Shown: positions 23,695 to 33,144, counted from the first letter of the stretch. The stretch: DNA of 64,000 nt from CAG-177 sp964587915 (GCA_964587915.1 CAZPMK010000001.1:1-64000), one strand, 5' to 3'. Made by a program: numbers and translations. Notes: generated by a model from the letters alone, not told the origin.

Positions 23695-26151
23695 ATGAAA
23701 TTAGCATTTTCTACCGAAAACGTGAGCTGTCCGTCATTTCTGAAGCTGTGCGATACCGCTTCGGATTACGGCTTCTCCGGAATAGAAATATTTGATGCAA
23801 GAGCAGAGCTTGCCGCACACCGTGACAGTCTGTTTGACCCGTCCTCGGCGGCGGATTCGGGACGCAAGCTGGTGAACCGTCATCTTGAAGCGGCGGCACT
23901 CACCTTCCCCGACCCGATATGTGCCGCCACTGCCGCAGAGCCGATAACCGATTGCGTTACCCTTGCGGCGAATGCGGGAATACAGAATGTAATAATCCGT
24001 TTTTCGGGTGAAATTCCCGAGCAGACGCTCAAAGGAATTTTGTCTCCGGCGGTAAAATGTGCCGAGGAATACGGAGTGAGCATACTGCTTGAAACCTGCG
24101 GAGTGCTTGCACATACCGAAAAAGCACTTGAAATAATCAATCTTTTCGGCACGGCGGCTCTCGGCACGGCGTGGAACATAAGAGCAACCTTTTTTGATGC
24201 GGGAGAGACCGCGGACGAGACGATACGCACACTCGGCGCATACATAAATTATGTGCGAATCGGTGACAGAAAAGGCGGCACGAATGTCATCATAGGCGAC
24301 GGCGAGCTTCCCGTGCGGGATTTCATGAATGCGTTGCGTTCGCTCAATTATGACGGCTTTATCTGTGCGGACAACAATGATGAGATATCAGATCCCGACG
24401 TTGTTCTGACTCATTTTGTCACCTACATGAACAGCGTAAGGACGCAGAAGCCGACAGAGAATATCTATTATAACCGTTCACGCACGGGCACCTTCCCGTG
24501 GAAAAAATTTGAAACGGTGGACCTTACGTTTTCTCAGGTGCTTGACGAAACGGCACGGAGATATCCCGACCAGTATGCTTTCAAATATACTACGCTTGAC
24601 TATACGAGAACCTACTCGGAATTTCGTGACGATGTTGACAGAGTTGCGGCGGCGCTCATTTCTCTGGGCGTAAAGCCGGGATATCACGTTGCGGTTTGGG
24701 CAACAAATATCCCGCAGTGGTTTTTGACCTTCTGGGCAACGGTAAAAATCGGAGCGGTGCTTGTTACGGTCAACACGGCATACAAGGTGCATGAGGCGGA
24801 ATATCTGCTTCGTCAGTCCGACACGCACACTCTTGTAATGATAAGAGACTGCAAGGATTCAAACTACGAGGAGATAATCTCCGAGCTTTGCCCCGAGCTT
24901 CACGGGCTTAAAGCGGGTAAGCCGCTGTATTCAAAGAATCTGCCGTTCCTGCGTAACGTCATAACGGTGGGCTTTAAGATGGACGGCTGCCTTGAATGGG
25001 AGGAAATGCTTGAAAGAGCGGACAGCGTACCCGTTGACGAGGTACACCGCAGAGCCGCTCAGGTAAAGCCCGATGACGTTTGCAATATGCAGTATACATC
25101 CGGAACGACGGGCTTCCCCAAGGGCGTTATGCTCACGCACAGAAACATCATAAACAACGGCAAGCTGATAGGCGACCGCATGGATATTTCCTCTGCGGAC
25201 AGAATGATGATACAGGTTCCCATGTTCCATTGCTTCGGAATGGTTCTTTCAATGACCAATTTGATGACTCATGCGGGAACGATTTGTCCGCTTCCGTATT
25301 TTTCACCGAAATCCTCCCTTGCTTGCATAAACGCAGAGAGAATAACCTGCTTCAACGGTGTTCCCACAATGTTCATAGCAATGTTCAATCATGAGGATTT
25401 TGCCAAAACGGATTTTTCCTACATGAGAACGGGCATTATGGCGGGTGCGAACTGTCCGCCCGAGCTTATGCGCCGTGCGGCGGCAGAGATGAACATGACC
25501 GAGATACTCAGCGTTTACGGTCAGACGGAATCCTCTCCGGGCTGTACCATGGGCGAGGTCAACGAATCTCTTGATTTGAGAGTGGAGACGGTCGGAAGTG
25601 CGTTCCCGAATGTTGAATGCAGAATAATCGACCCCGAAACGGGCGAGGAGCTTCCCGACGGCGAAAACGGCGAATTTGTCGCAAGAGGCTTTAATATAAT
25701 GAAAGGTTATTATAAAATGCCGAAAGCGACGGAGCAGACCATTGACGCCGAGGGCTGGCTTCATACGGGCGATATCTGTTGCCGTACTCCCGAGGGCTAC
25801 TATAAAGTCACGGGCAGACTTAAAGATATGATAATCAGAGGCGGCGAAAATCTTTATCCGAGGGAGATAGAAGAATTTTATCTCACACATTCAAAGGTTA
25901 AGGATGTTCAGGTAGTCGGTGTACCCGATACCCGCTACGGCGAAGAAGCGTGCGCATGGATAATTCTCAAGGACGGCGAAAGCTCCGATGAGGACGAAAT
26001 GCGTGAATACGGCAATTCCCATATGGCAAAGCACAAGGTGCCGAGATATTTTGTCTTTACGGACAAATTCCCGATGAATGCGGCAGGTAAAATTCTTAAA
26101 TATAAAATGAGAGACGATTCAATCGAAAGACTCGGAATAAAAAACACCTGA
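23695..26151 (+). CDS. TIM-barrel / acyl-CoA ligase fusion protein
   Basis: The 818-residue protein has two parts. Residues 1 to about 265 form a xylose-isomerase-like (AP endonuclease 2 type) TIM barrel (GFSGIEIFDAR, LLETCGVL, YDGFICADNND), but usual metal ligands look replaced (AWNIRATF where WD-HH is typical; no His in VRIGDRKG). Residues 270-818 form an AMP-forming acyl-CoA ligase with YTSGTTGFPKG, YGQTE, TGD and GRLKDMIIRGGENLYP, and the catalytic Lys in GKILKYKM. The ligase would activate a carboxylic acid to its CoA ester; FadD-like motifs suggest a fatty acid. Start: ATG at 23695 after GAGGAAAAATA. Confidence 0.85.
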   Translation: MKLAFSTENVSCPSFLKLCDTASDYGFSGIEIFDARAELAAHRDSLFDPSSAADSGRKLVNRHLEAAALTFPDPICAATAAEPITDCVTLAANAGIQNVIIRFSGEIPEQTLKGILSPAVKCAEEYGVSILLETCGVLAHTEKALEIINLFGTAALGTAWNIRATFFDAGETADETIRTLGAYINYVRIGDRKGGTNVIIGDGELPVRDFMNALRSLNYDGFICADNNDEISDPDVVLTHFVTYMNSVRTQKPTENIYYNRSRTGTFPWKKFETVDLTFSQVLDETARRYPDQYAFKYTTLDYTRTYSEFRDDVDRVAAALISLGVKPGYHVAVWATNIPQWFLTFWATVKIGAVLVTVNTAYKVHEAEYLLRQSDTHTLVMIRDCKDSNYEEIISELCPELHGLKAGKPLYSKNLPFLRNVITVGFKMDGCLEWEEMLERADSVPVDEVHRRAAQVKPDDVCNMQYTSGTTGFPKGVMLTHRNIINNGKLIGDRMDISSADRMMIQVPMFHCFGMVLSMTNLMTHAGTICPLPYFSPKSSLACINAERITCFNGVPTMFIAMFNHEDFAKTDFSYMRTGIMAGANCPPELMRRAAAEMNMTEILSVYGQTESSPGCTMGEVNESLDLRVETVGSAFPNVECRIIDPETGEELPDGENGEFVARGFNIMKGYYKMPKATEQTIDAEGWLHTGDICCRTPEGYYKVTGRLKDMIIRGGENLYPREIEEFYLTHSKVKDVQVVGVPDTRYGEEACAWIILKDGESSDEDEMREYGNSHMAKHKVPRYFVFTDKFPMNAAGKILKYKMRDDSIERLGIKNT

Positions 26152-26168
26152 AAAATTCAAAAAAGGTA

Positions 26169-26197
26169 TTGACATTCGGGCGGCGGTATGCTAAAAT
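26169..26197 (+). promoter_or_regulatory. Promoter of the second T-box operon
   Basis: TTGACA (26169-26174), a 17-base spacer ending TATGC, and TAAAAT (26192-26197) form a strong sigma-A promoter 18 bases after the stop of the preceding gene. The two T-box units are therefore transcribed separately. Confidence 0.85.
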
Positions 26198-26202
26198 GCA
26201 GA

Positions 26203-26485
26203 AAAACTTGAATATAAAAGCTGTGACGAAGACGGATACGGTTGTCTGTTTCCCAGAGAGTCGGGGGCGGTGTGAGCCCGACAAACTAATACCTATATCC
26301 CATCACTTCCGAGCCGAAGGTCCGAAAGCCGAAAGGCAGGTAGGCGCCTTCCGTGATTGCTGCGTTAACGCATAAGGCTTGTCGGAGCCTGAGTGGCATG
26401 AGATTCATGCAATTTGAGTGGTACCGCGGGTAGATATTTTATCGACTCGTCTCAAAGAAAAACAACTTTGAGACGGGTCTTTTTA
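26203..26485 (+). ncRNA. T-box riboswitch, probably isoleucine
   Basis: The leader has CAGAGAGTCGGG...GGTGTGAGCCCGA (stem I distal loop), the T-box core GAGTGGTACCGCGG around 26416-26429, and a terminator with a 13-bp stem (26445-26457 with 26466-26478, one G-U pair) followed by a T-run. In a hand fold GTGA near 26222 pairs with TCAC near 26305, leaving TATATCCCA on the 3' side of the specifier loop; ATC (Ile) is the likely codon. An Ile signal fits the aminotransferase downstream. Confidence 0.88.
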
Positions 26486-26517
26486 TTTTCACCGTCTCGC
26501 ACCGAGGAGGTCAATTT

Positions 26518-28788
26518 ATGAACACAACAAACACAATGATGCAGCTTACCGAGATAGCCGAAAGAATCAAGGAGCTGCGAGAAATCATGGGCTGGTCGGT
26601 TTCCGAAATGGCGGAAAAAACCGATGTAACGCCCGAGGCATACGCTCTTTATGAGGGCGGCAGCACTGATATACCGTTTACATTCATTCACAAATGTGCT
26701 CTTGCTTTTAATGTTGAGCTTACGGAGCTTTTGGAGGGTCGTTCGGCTCATCTTTCAAGCTACACCGTAACGAGAAAGGGCAAGGGTCAGGAGACTGCCA
26801 AGGAGGACGGCATCGAGATAATGAATCTTGCACCGAAATTCCGTGACAAAATAGCTCAGCCCTATTGGGTTCATTACGAATATTCACCCGAACAGCAGAA
26901 CGCTCCGATACATCTCACGAAGCACAGCGGTCAGGAATTTGACCTTATTCTCAAAGGAAAGCTCAAGGTTCAGGTCGGAGAGCACACCGAGATACTCGGC
27001 GAGGGTGACAGCATCTATTACAACAGCTCAACGCCCCACGGAATGATTGCCGTTGACGGTGAGGATTGCTACTTTTGCGCAGTTGTGCTTCCCGGTGACG
27101 AGGATGTAAGGGAAGAGACCGTACGCAGTACGATAGTTTCCGCAAAAAGCTCCGAAAAGCTGCTTTGCGAGAAATTTATCAAGACCCGTGAGGATGAAAA
27201 CGGAGCACTCCAAAGCATAGAATTTATCAATGAGGAGACCTTCAACTTCGGCTTTGACATTGTTGACGAGATAGCGAACAAGTATCCCGACAAGCTGGCA
27301 ATGCTTCATCTTGACGTCAACCGTACCGAACGCCGCTTTACGTTTAAGGATATCAAAAAGGCATCGAATCAATGTGCAAATTATTTCACCTCCCTGGGCA
27401 TCAAAAAAGGCGACAGGGTAATGCTTGTTCTCAAAAGACATTATCAGTTCTGGTTTGCAATAACGGCACTTCACAAGATAGGTGCAATTGCAATTCCCGC
27501 AACGAATCAGCTTAAAGAGCACGATTTTGAATATCGCTTCAACGCCGCAGGTGTCAACACGATAATCTGTACGGGCGACGGCGATACGGCGGATATCGCA
27601 GAGAGGGCGGCACAGAAATGCCCCACGGTCAAAAACAAGCTCATTGTCGGCAGACAGAAGGACGGCTGGCACGATTTCAATGCGGAATACAAGCTGTTTT
27701 CGAGCAAGTATGAGCGTACTCCCGATACCTCTTGCGGCAACGATATCGCAATAATGTTCTTCACCTCGGGAACAACGGGTAATCCCAAAATGGCGGCACA
27801 CAAGCACACCTATGCACTCGGACATTTCGTGACGGCGAAGTATTGGCATTGCTGTGAAAGAGACGGCTTGCACCTGACCATCTCCGATACGGGCTGGGGC
27901 AAATCACTCTGGGGCAAGCTCTACGGTCAATGGCTGTGCGAGGGAGCGGTTTTCGTATATGACTTTGACCGCTTCGATGCGTCGGATATCCTGCCGATGT
28001 TTGCAAAATACAATATAACCACCTTCTGTGCACCTCCCACGATGCTCAGAATGCTCATAAAAGAAGATCTTTCCAAATACGATTTATCATCCATCCACCA
28101 CATGACTACGGCGGGTGAGGCACTCAACCCCGAGGTGTTCCGTCAATTCAAGGCGGCAACGGGTCTTGAAATCAGCGAGGGCTTCGGTCAGACGGAAACG
28201 ACCCTGACTATAGCAAATCTCAGAGGCACGGCTCTCAAGCTCGGCTCTATGGGCAAGCCCACACCGCAGTACGATGTTGATATCGTCGATGCCGACGGCA
28301 ATCCCGTTGCGGCGGGCGAAACGGGCGAGATAGTTGTACGCACGGGCAGAACGGTTCCCTGCGGTCTTTACAAAGAATATTATCTCGATACGGAAAAAAC
28401 GCAGGAGGCGTGGCATGACGGGCTTTATCACACGGGCGATACCGCATGGCGTGACGAGGACGGCTACTTCTGGTATGTCGGCAGAGTGGACGATGTTATC
28501 AAGTCCTCCGGCTACCGTATAGGACCCTTTGAGATTGAAAGCGTCATCATGGAGCTTCCCTATGTTCTCGAATGCGGAGTTTCGGCGGCTCCCGACGAGG
28601 TCAGAGGTCAGGTCGTCAAGGCAAGCATTGTTCTTACAAAGGGAACGGAGCCGACGGACGAGCTGAAAAAGGAAATCCAGAATTATGTCAAGTCACACAC
28701 AGCACCGTATAAATATCCCCGTGTCGTCGTGTTTAGAGATGAGCTTCCCAAGACGACAAGCGGAAAAATCCAAAGATATAAATTATAA
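26518..28788 (+). CDS. XRE-cupin-acyl-CoA ligase fusion
   Basis: The 756-residue protein joins a helix-turn-helix of the XRE type (about 8-75, IKELREIMGWSVSEMAEKT), a cupin domain (about 115-195, LTKHSGQEFDLILKGKLKV, STPHGMIAV) and an AMP-forming acyl-CoA ligase of the medium/short-chain type (about 230-756: FFTSGTTGNPKM, GFGQTE, GRVDDVIKSSGYRIGP, catalytic Lys in TTSGKIQRYKL). XRE-cupin proteins are usually regulators that sense a small ligand; here the sensor is tied to an enzyme. It heads an operon with ilvE and the 2-oxoacid oxidoreductase, so branched short-chain acids are the likely substrates. ATG behind GAGGAGGTCAATTT. Confidence 0.88.
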   Translation: MNTTNTMMQLTEIAERIKELREIMGWSVSEMAEKTDVTPEAYALYEGGSTDIPFTFIHKCALAFNVELTELLEGRSAHLSSYTVTRKGKGQETAKEDGIEIMNLAPKFRDKIAQPYWVHYEYSPEQQNAPIHLTKHSGQEFDLILKGKLKVQVGEHTEILGEGDSIYYNSSTPHGMIAVDGEDCYFCAVVLPGDEDVREETVRSTIVSAKSSEKLLCEKFIKTREDENGALQSIEFINEETFNFGFDIVDEIANKYPDKLAMLHLDVNRTERRFTFKDIKKASNQCANYFTSLGIKKGDRVMLVLKRHYQFWFAITALHKIGAIAIPATNQLKEHDFEYRFNAAGVNTIICTGDGDTADIAERAAQKCPTVKNKLIVGRQKDGWHDFNAEYKLFSSKYERTPDTSCGNDIAIMFFTSGTTGNPKMAAHKHTYALGHFVTAKYWHCCERDGLHLTISDTGWGKSLWGKLYGQWLCEGAVFVYDFDRFDASDILPMFAKYNITTFCAPPTMLRMLIKEDLSKYDLSSIHHMTTAGEALNPEVFRQFKAATGLEISEGFGQTETTLTIANLRGTALKLGSMGKPTPQYDVDIVDADGNPVAAGETGEIVVRTGRTVPCGLYKEYYLDTEKTQEAWHDGLYHTGDTAWRDEDGYFWYVGRVDDVIKSSGYRIGPFEIESVIMELPYVLECGVSAAPDEVRGQVVKASIVLTKGTEPTDELKKEIQNYVKSHTAPYKYPRVVVFRDELPKTTSGKIQRYKL

Positions 28789-28809
28789 TACGAAAGGGAG
28801 AAGAACAGC

Positions 28810-29889
28810 ATGAAATACGAAATCAAGGTAACAAAAACGACGGCTCCTAAGCAGCACCCCGCAGACGAAAGCAAGCTCGGCTTCGGAAAAATATTCACGG
28901 ACCATATGTTCCTTATGGACTATGATAAGGGTCAGGGCTGGCACGATGCGAGAATAGTACCATTCGGACCGCTTGAGATGCACCCCGCTTCAACGGTTTT
29001 CCACTACGGCGTTGAAATTTTCGAGGGCTTAAAGGCATATCGCCGCACCGACGGCACGATAGGTCTTTTCAGACCCGAGGCGAACGCACAGCGTTTTATT
29101 GACAGTGCGGAGCGTCTTTGCCTGCCTAAAATCGAGGTTGAGGATTTTGTTGATTGCGTAAAGGCTCTTGTTGAGGTCGATAAGGATTGGGTTCCGTCGG
29201 CTCAGGGAACTTCACTCTACATAAGACCCTTTATGTTCGGCGATGATTCAAGTCTCGGCGTTCACAGCGTTTCACATTCGGTATTTGCAATAATCTGTTC
29301 TCCCGTCGGCGCATATTACGCAGAGGGAATAAATCCCGTCAAGATTGCCATTGAGAGCAAGGATGTCAGAGCCGTCAGAGGCGGCACGGGTTATACGAAG
29401 TGCGGCGGCAACTATGCGGCGAGCCTCAGAGCGGGCGAGGTCGCAGAGAAGAACGGCTATACTCAGGTGCTTTGGCTTGACGGTGTTGAGAGAAAGTACA
29501 TTGAAGAAGTCGGTGCAATGAATGTTATGTTCAAGATAAACGGCAAAATCGTAACTCCCGCACTCACCGGCTCGGTTCTTCCCGGCGTTACGAGAAGATC
29601 CTGCGTACAGCTTCTCAAGGATTGGGGCTACGAGGTCGAGGAACGCCTCATCAGCGTTGACGAGCTTTTCAATGCGGCGGCAGACGGCTCTCTTGAAGAG
29701 GCGTGGGGCACGGGTACTGCGGCGGTCGTTTCTCCGATAGGTCATCTTTTCTACAACGGCAAGGAATATACCGTTTGCAACAACGAGATAGGCGAGGTTA
29801 CTCAGAAGCTCTATGACGTACTCACGGGCATTCAGTACGGCAAGGAAGCCGATGCCCACGGCTGGAGCGTGAAGGTCTGCAATGGCTGA
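28810..29889 (+). CDS. ilvE: Branched-chain amino acid aminotransferase
   Basis: The 359-residue fold-type IV PLP enzyme interconverts Val, Leu, Ile and their 2-oxoacids with glutamate/2-oxoglutarate. Landmarks are the substrate segment VFHYGVEIFEGLKAYRR (about 57-73), RPFMFG, the PLP Lys in GTGYTKCGGNYAASL (about 197-211), EEVGAMNVMF, and the GTGTAAVVSPIG phosphate loop. Length matches the class II bacterial/eukaryotic-like BCATs. It lies 21 bases after the ligase gene, under the Ile T-box, and its end overlaps the next gene by 8 bases. Confidence 0.94.
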   Translation: MKYEIKVTKTTAPKQHPADESKLGFGKIFTDHMFLMDYDKGQGWHDARIVPFGPLEMHPASTVFHYGVEIFEGLKAYRRTDGTIGLFRPEANAQRFIDSAERLCLPKIEVEDFVDCVKALVEVDKDWVPSAQGTSLYIRPFMFGDDSSLGVHSVSHSVFAIICSPVGAYYAEGINPVKIAIESKDVRAVRGGTGYTKCGGNYAASLRAGEVAEKNGYTQVLWLDGVERKYIEEVGAMNVMFKINGKIVTPALTGSVLPGVTRRSCVQLLKDWGYEVEERLISVDELFNAAADGSLEEAWGTGTAAVVSPIGHLFYNGKEYTVCNNEIGEVTQKLYDVLTGIQYGKEADAHGWSVKVCNG

Positions 29890-30541
29890 TAAAAAGAGAC
29901 TCACTCTTTTTGCCGGTCACTACGGAAGCGGAAAAACCAATCTTGCCGTGAATTACGCCCTGTCTCTTGCGAGGAAGGGGAAAAAAGTAAAGATAGCCGA
30001 TTTGGATATCGTCAATCCGTATTTCAGAACGAAGGACAGTGCCGCGGAGCTTGAAGAAGCGGGAATTGAGCTGATATCTCCCTCCTATGCGAATACCAAT
30101 CTTGATATCCCCGCACTCCCGCAGGAGCTTTACGGGCTTTTTGAGAGCAGGGATTTCAATGCGGTGATTGATATCGGCGGCGATGATGCGGGTGCGTATG
30201 CACTCGGAAGATTTGCCCCGTTCGTGCTTGAAGAAAACGATTACGAAATGATATTCACGGTGAATTTTTACCGTCCGCTGACCCCGAATGCACAAGAGGC
30301 AATCGAGGTTATGCGTGAAATAGAGGCGGCGTGCAAAATTCCGTTTACCGCAATCGCAAACAACTCGAATCTCGGCGAGGAAACAACTCCCGAAACGGTG
30401 GAGGCTACGCTTGCCGAGGCTCAAAGGCTCTCTGAAATGAGCGGTCTGCCCGTTATAATGACGGCGGCAAAAGAGGATATATGCGAAAAACTGAACGCCT
30501 GCGGGCTTTTCCCGTTGACGCTTCAGAAGAAATATTTTTGA
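29882..30541 (+). CDS. ParA/CobQ-like ATPase in the 2-oxoacid oxidoreductase operon
   Basis: The 219-residue protein has a P-loop of the deviant type, GHYGSGKTNLAVNYAL (about 12-27), followed by IADLDIVNPYFRTKD (Walker A' Asp), VIDIGGDDAG and a C-terminal Rossmann end. This is the SIMIBI class (MinD/ParA/CobQ), which often loads cofactors or moves electrons. Its start overlaps ilvE and the ferredoxin subunit begins 18 bases after its stop, so it is part of the operon. I infer a helper role for the Fe-S oxidoreductase; nothing in the sequence names the substrate. Confidence 0.75.
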   Translation: MADKKRLTLFAGHYGSGKTNLAVNYALSLARKGKKVKIADLDIVNPYFRTKDSAAELEEAGIELISPSYANTNLDIPALPQELYGLFESRDFNAVIDIGGDDAGAYALGRFAPFVLEENDYEMIFTVNFYRPLTPNAQEAIEVMREIEAACKIPFTAIANNSNLGEETTPETVEATLAEAQRLSEMSGLPVIMTAAKEDICEKLNACGLFPLTLQKKYF

Positions 30542-30558
30542 TGTAAAGGAGACTGTAT

Positions 30559-30765
30559 ATGGCTAAGGTCACATTTGCTTCGGACAGATGCAAGGGCTGC
30601 GGTCTTTGCGTTGATGCGTGCCCGAAGAAAATCATCGTTATCGCCAAAAACAAAATAAATGCGAAAGGACATTCCCCTGCGGAGGTTGCCGAGCCGGAGA
30701 AGTGCATAGGCTGTGCGTTTTGTGCAACGATGTGCCCCGACTGCGTAATTACCGTGGAGAAATAA
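30559..30765 (+). CDS. 2-oxoacid:ferredoxin oxidoreductase, ferredoxin (delta) subunit
   Basis: The 68-residue protein holds two 4Fe-4S sites, CKGCGLCVDACPKK and CIGCAFCATMCPDC. It is the small electron-carrying subunit of the four-part oxidoreductase encoded with the next three genes. It starts behind AAAGGAGACTGTAT and ends 9 bases before the alpha-subunit gene. Confidence 0.93.
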   Translation: MAKVTFASDRCKGCGLCVDACPKKIIVIAKNKINAKGHSPAEVAEPEKCIGCAFCATMCPDCVITVEK

Positions 30766-30774
30766 GGTGAAGAT

Positions 30775-31836
30775 ATGGCTGAAAAAGTTTTGATGAAAGG
30801 CAATGAAGCAATTGCCGAAGCTGCCATTCGTGCCGGCTGCCGTCATTATTTCGGATATCCCATAACTCCGCAGACGGAAATCGCGGCTTACATGGCAAAG
30901 CGTATGCCCAAAATCGGCGGAACCTTCCTTCAGGCTGAAAGTGAAATCGCCGCAATCAACATGGTTTACGGCGTTGCCGGAGCAGGCTTCAGAGTAATGA
31001 CCTCCTCCTCAAGCCCCGGAGTTTCCCTTAAACAGGAGGGCATTTCATACATTGCAGGTTCCGATTTGCCCGCATTGATAGTAAACGTACAGAGAGGCGG
31101 CCCCGGTCTCGGCGGCATTCAGCCCTCACAGTCCGACTATTTTCAGGCTACCAAGGGCGGCGGACACGGCGATTATCATCTCATCGTGCTTGCACCCGCA
31201 AGTGTTCAGGAAATGGCTGATTTAACCGTTAAGGCGTTTGACCTTTCGGATAAATACCGCATCCCCGCAATGCTTCTTGCCGACGGAACAATGGGTCAGA
31301 TGATGGAGCCGGTATCGCTCGAGGGCATAACCGAAAACAAGGTTGAAAAGCCGTGGGCTGTTACCGGAACGGGCTGCAAGAGAAAGCATAATATCATAAA
31401 TTCTCTTTACCTCAAGCCCGAGGAGCTTGAAAAAATCAATTTTGAGCGTTACGAGAGATATGCCGAGGTCGAGAAGAACGAGGCTATGTACGAGGAATAC
31501 ATGATGGACGATGCGGAATACTGCGTTGTCGCATACGGAATTGCCGCCAGAGTATCGAAGAATGCGGTTACGGCTGCCCGTGCAAAGGGCGTAAAGGTCG
31601 GACTTATCCGCCCGATAACTCTTTGGCCGTTCCCGAAGCAGGCTCTTGCCGAAGCGGCAAAGAAAGTAAAAGCATTCGTATCCGTGGAGCTTTCCATGGG
31701 TCAGATGATAGAGGATATACGCCTTGCAACGGGCTGCTCAAAGCCTGTTACCCTGTGCAACCGTGCAGGCGGCATGATTCCCGATCCCGAGCAGGTGCTC
31801 GAAGCAATAGCAAAATCAGCGGAGGTGAATGAATAA
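30775..31836 (+). CDS. vorB: 2-oxoacid:ferredoxin oxidoreductase, alpha subunit (VorB type)
   Basis: The 353-residue subunit has the pyrimidine-binding core of the family: GCRHYFGYPITPQTEIA, FLQAESEIAAINMVYG, TSSSSPGVSLKQEGI and RGGPGLGGIQPSQSDYFQ. This is the 3-methyl-2-oxobutanoate (branched-chain) or 2-oxoglutarate type; the operon with a BCAT and acyl-CoA ligase favours branched-chain substrates. The enzyme joins CoA, 2-oxoacid and ferredoxin reversibly: oxidative decarboxylation, or reductive carboxylation of acyl-CoA. One-base overlap with the beta gene. Confidence 0.92.
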   Translation: MAEKVLMKGNEAIAEAAIRAGCRHYFGYPITPQTEIAAYMAKRMPKIGGTFLQAESEIAAINMVYGVAGAGFRVMTSSSSPGVSLKQEGISYIAGSDLPALIVNVQRGGPGLGGIQPSQSDYFQATKGGGHGDYHLIVLAPASVQEMADLTVKAFDLSDKYRIPAMLLADGTMGQMMEPVSLEGITENKVEKPWAVTGTGCKRKHNIINSLYLKPEELEKINFERYERYAEVEKNEAMYEEYMMDDAEYCVVAYGIAARVSKNAVTAARAKGVKVGLIRPITLWPFPKQALAEAAKKVKAFVSVELSMGQMIEDIRLATGCSKPVTLCNRAGGMIPDPEQVLEAIAKSAEVNE

Positions 31837-32588
31837 TGACCGTTTTTGAAAGACCGAAATCACTTGCGGATGTTCCGCTGCATTACTGCCCCGGCTGTAC
31901 CCACGGCATAATTCACCGCCTTGTTGCCGAAGCGATTGATGAGCTCGGCATCGAGGGCAAGACGATAGGCGTTGCACCCGTCGGCTGTGCGGTTATGGCA
32001 TATGATTATTTTACCTGCGACATGGTGGAGGCGGCTCACGGCAGAGCACCCGCCGTTGCAACGGGTCTTAAAAGAGCCTTGCCCGAAAATGTGATTTTCA
32101 CCTATCAGGGCGACGGCGACCTTGCTTCTATCGGTATGGCGGAGACGGTGCATTCCGCAACGAGAAACGAAAATATTACCGTTATTTTTGTTAATAACGC
32201 AATATACGGCATGACGGGCGGACAGATGGCTCCCACGTCACTCCCCGGTCAGGTCACACAGACCTCTCCCTACGGCAGAGATGTTAAGACGGCGGGCTTC
32301 CCGATAAGAGTGTGCGAGCTTCTTTCCACGCTCGACGGCCCCGAATACCTCGAAAGAGTAGCCGTAAACAACGTAAAGAATGTTAAGAATGCCAAGAAAG
32401 CAATTCTCAAGGCATTCAAAAATCAGGTTGAGGGCAAGGGCTTTTCGCTCGTTGAGGTTGTTTCCTCCTGCCCGACAAACTGGGGTATGACTCCGTCCGC
32501 CGCCCTTGAATGGGTTGAAAACAAAATGCTGCCCTACTATCCGCTCGGCGTATACAAGGACAGAAGTGCCCAAAGCAAGGAGGACTGA
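31836..32588 (+). CDS. 2-oxoacid:ferredoxin oxidoreductase, beta (TPP) subunit
   Basis: The 250-residue subunit binds thiamine diphosphate: HYCPGCTHGIIHRL near the N-terminus, APVGCAVM, then GDGDLASIGMAETVH with the Mg/TPP motif GDG...N (FVNNAIYGMTGGQMAPTS). Length is normal. It is coupled to the alpha gene by overlapping stop and start (TAATG). Confidence 0.94.
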   Translation: MTVFERPKSLADVPLHYCPGCTHGIIHRLVAEAIDELGIEGKTIGVAPVGCAVMAYDYFTCDMVEAAHGRAPAVATGLKRALPENVIFTYQGDGDLASIGMAETVHSATRNENITVIFVNNAIYGMTGGQMAPTSLPGQVTQTSPYGRDVKTAGFPIRVCELLSTLDGPEYLERVAVNNVKNVKNAKKAILKAFKNQVEGKGFSLVEVVSSCPTNWGMTPSAALEWVENKMLPYYPLGVYKDRSAQSKED

Positions 32589-32591
32589 AAA

Positions 32592-33128
32592 ATGACTACT
32601 CAGATACTTATTGCCGGCTTCGGCGGTCAGGGCGTGCTTTTTGCAGGCAAATTCATTGCATATAAAGGACTTTCCGAAAACAGAGAGGTAAGCTGGCTTC
32701 CCTCCTACGGTCCCGAGATGAGAGGCGGCACGGCAAACTGCTCCGTTATCCTCAGCGATGAGCCTGTTGGCTCTCCGATAGTCGCAAAGCCCGATGTTCT
32801 CATGGCGATGAACCTGCCCTCCTTCGACAAGTATGAGGACAGCGTTGTTCCCGGCGGAGCTGTTTTTGTTGACAGCACGCTTATCGCACGCAAGGCACAG
32901 CGTACCGATATAAAGACGTTCTATATCCCCGCAACGAAAATGGCGGCGGATGCAGGCACTCCCACTCTTGCAAACATGATAATGGTTGGCAAGATGATGA
33001 AAGAATCGGGAGCGGTCAGCCTTGACGGACTTGAAGAAACGATGAAAAAGTTTGTTCCCGCAAAGCACGCAAATCTTATTGAGGCGAACATGAACGCCAT
33101 TATGGCGGGCTATAATTACGCCGACTGA
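32592..33128 (+). CDS. 2-oxoacid:ferredoxin oxidoreductase, gamma subunit
   Basis: The 178-residue subunit has the gamma-domain signature IAGFGGQGVLFAGKF at the start and SWLPSYGPEMRGGTANCSVILSD shortly after (around residues 34-56). It completes the delta-alpha-beta-gamma order typical of branched-chain and 2-oxoglutarate ferredoxin oxidoreductases. It lies 3 bases after the beta gene and is followed by the operon terminator. Confidence 0.94.
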   Translation: MTTQILIAGFGGQGVLFAGKFIAYKGLSENREVSWLPSYGPEMRGGTANCSVILSDEPVGSPIVAKPDVLMAMNLPSFDKYEDSVVPGGAVFVDSTLIARKAQRTDIKTFYIPATKMAADAGTPTLANMIMVGKMMKESGAVSLDGLEETMKKFVPAKHANLIEANMNAIMAGYNYAD

Positions 33129-33144
33129 GAATAAAAACAAAAAT

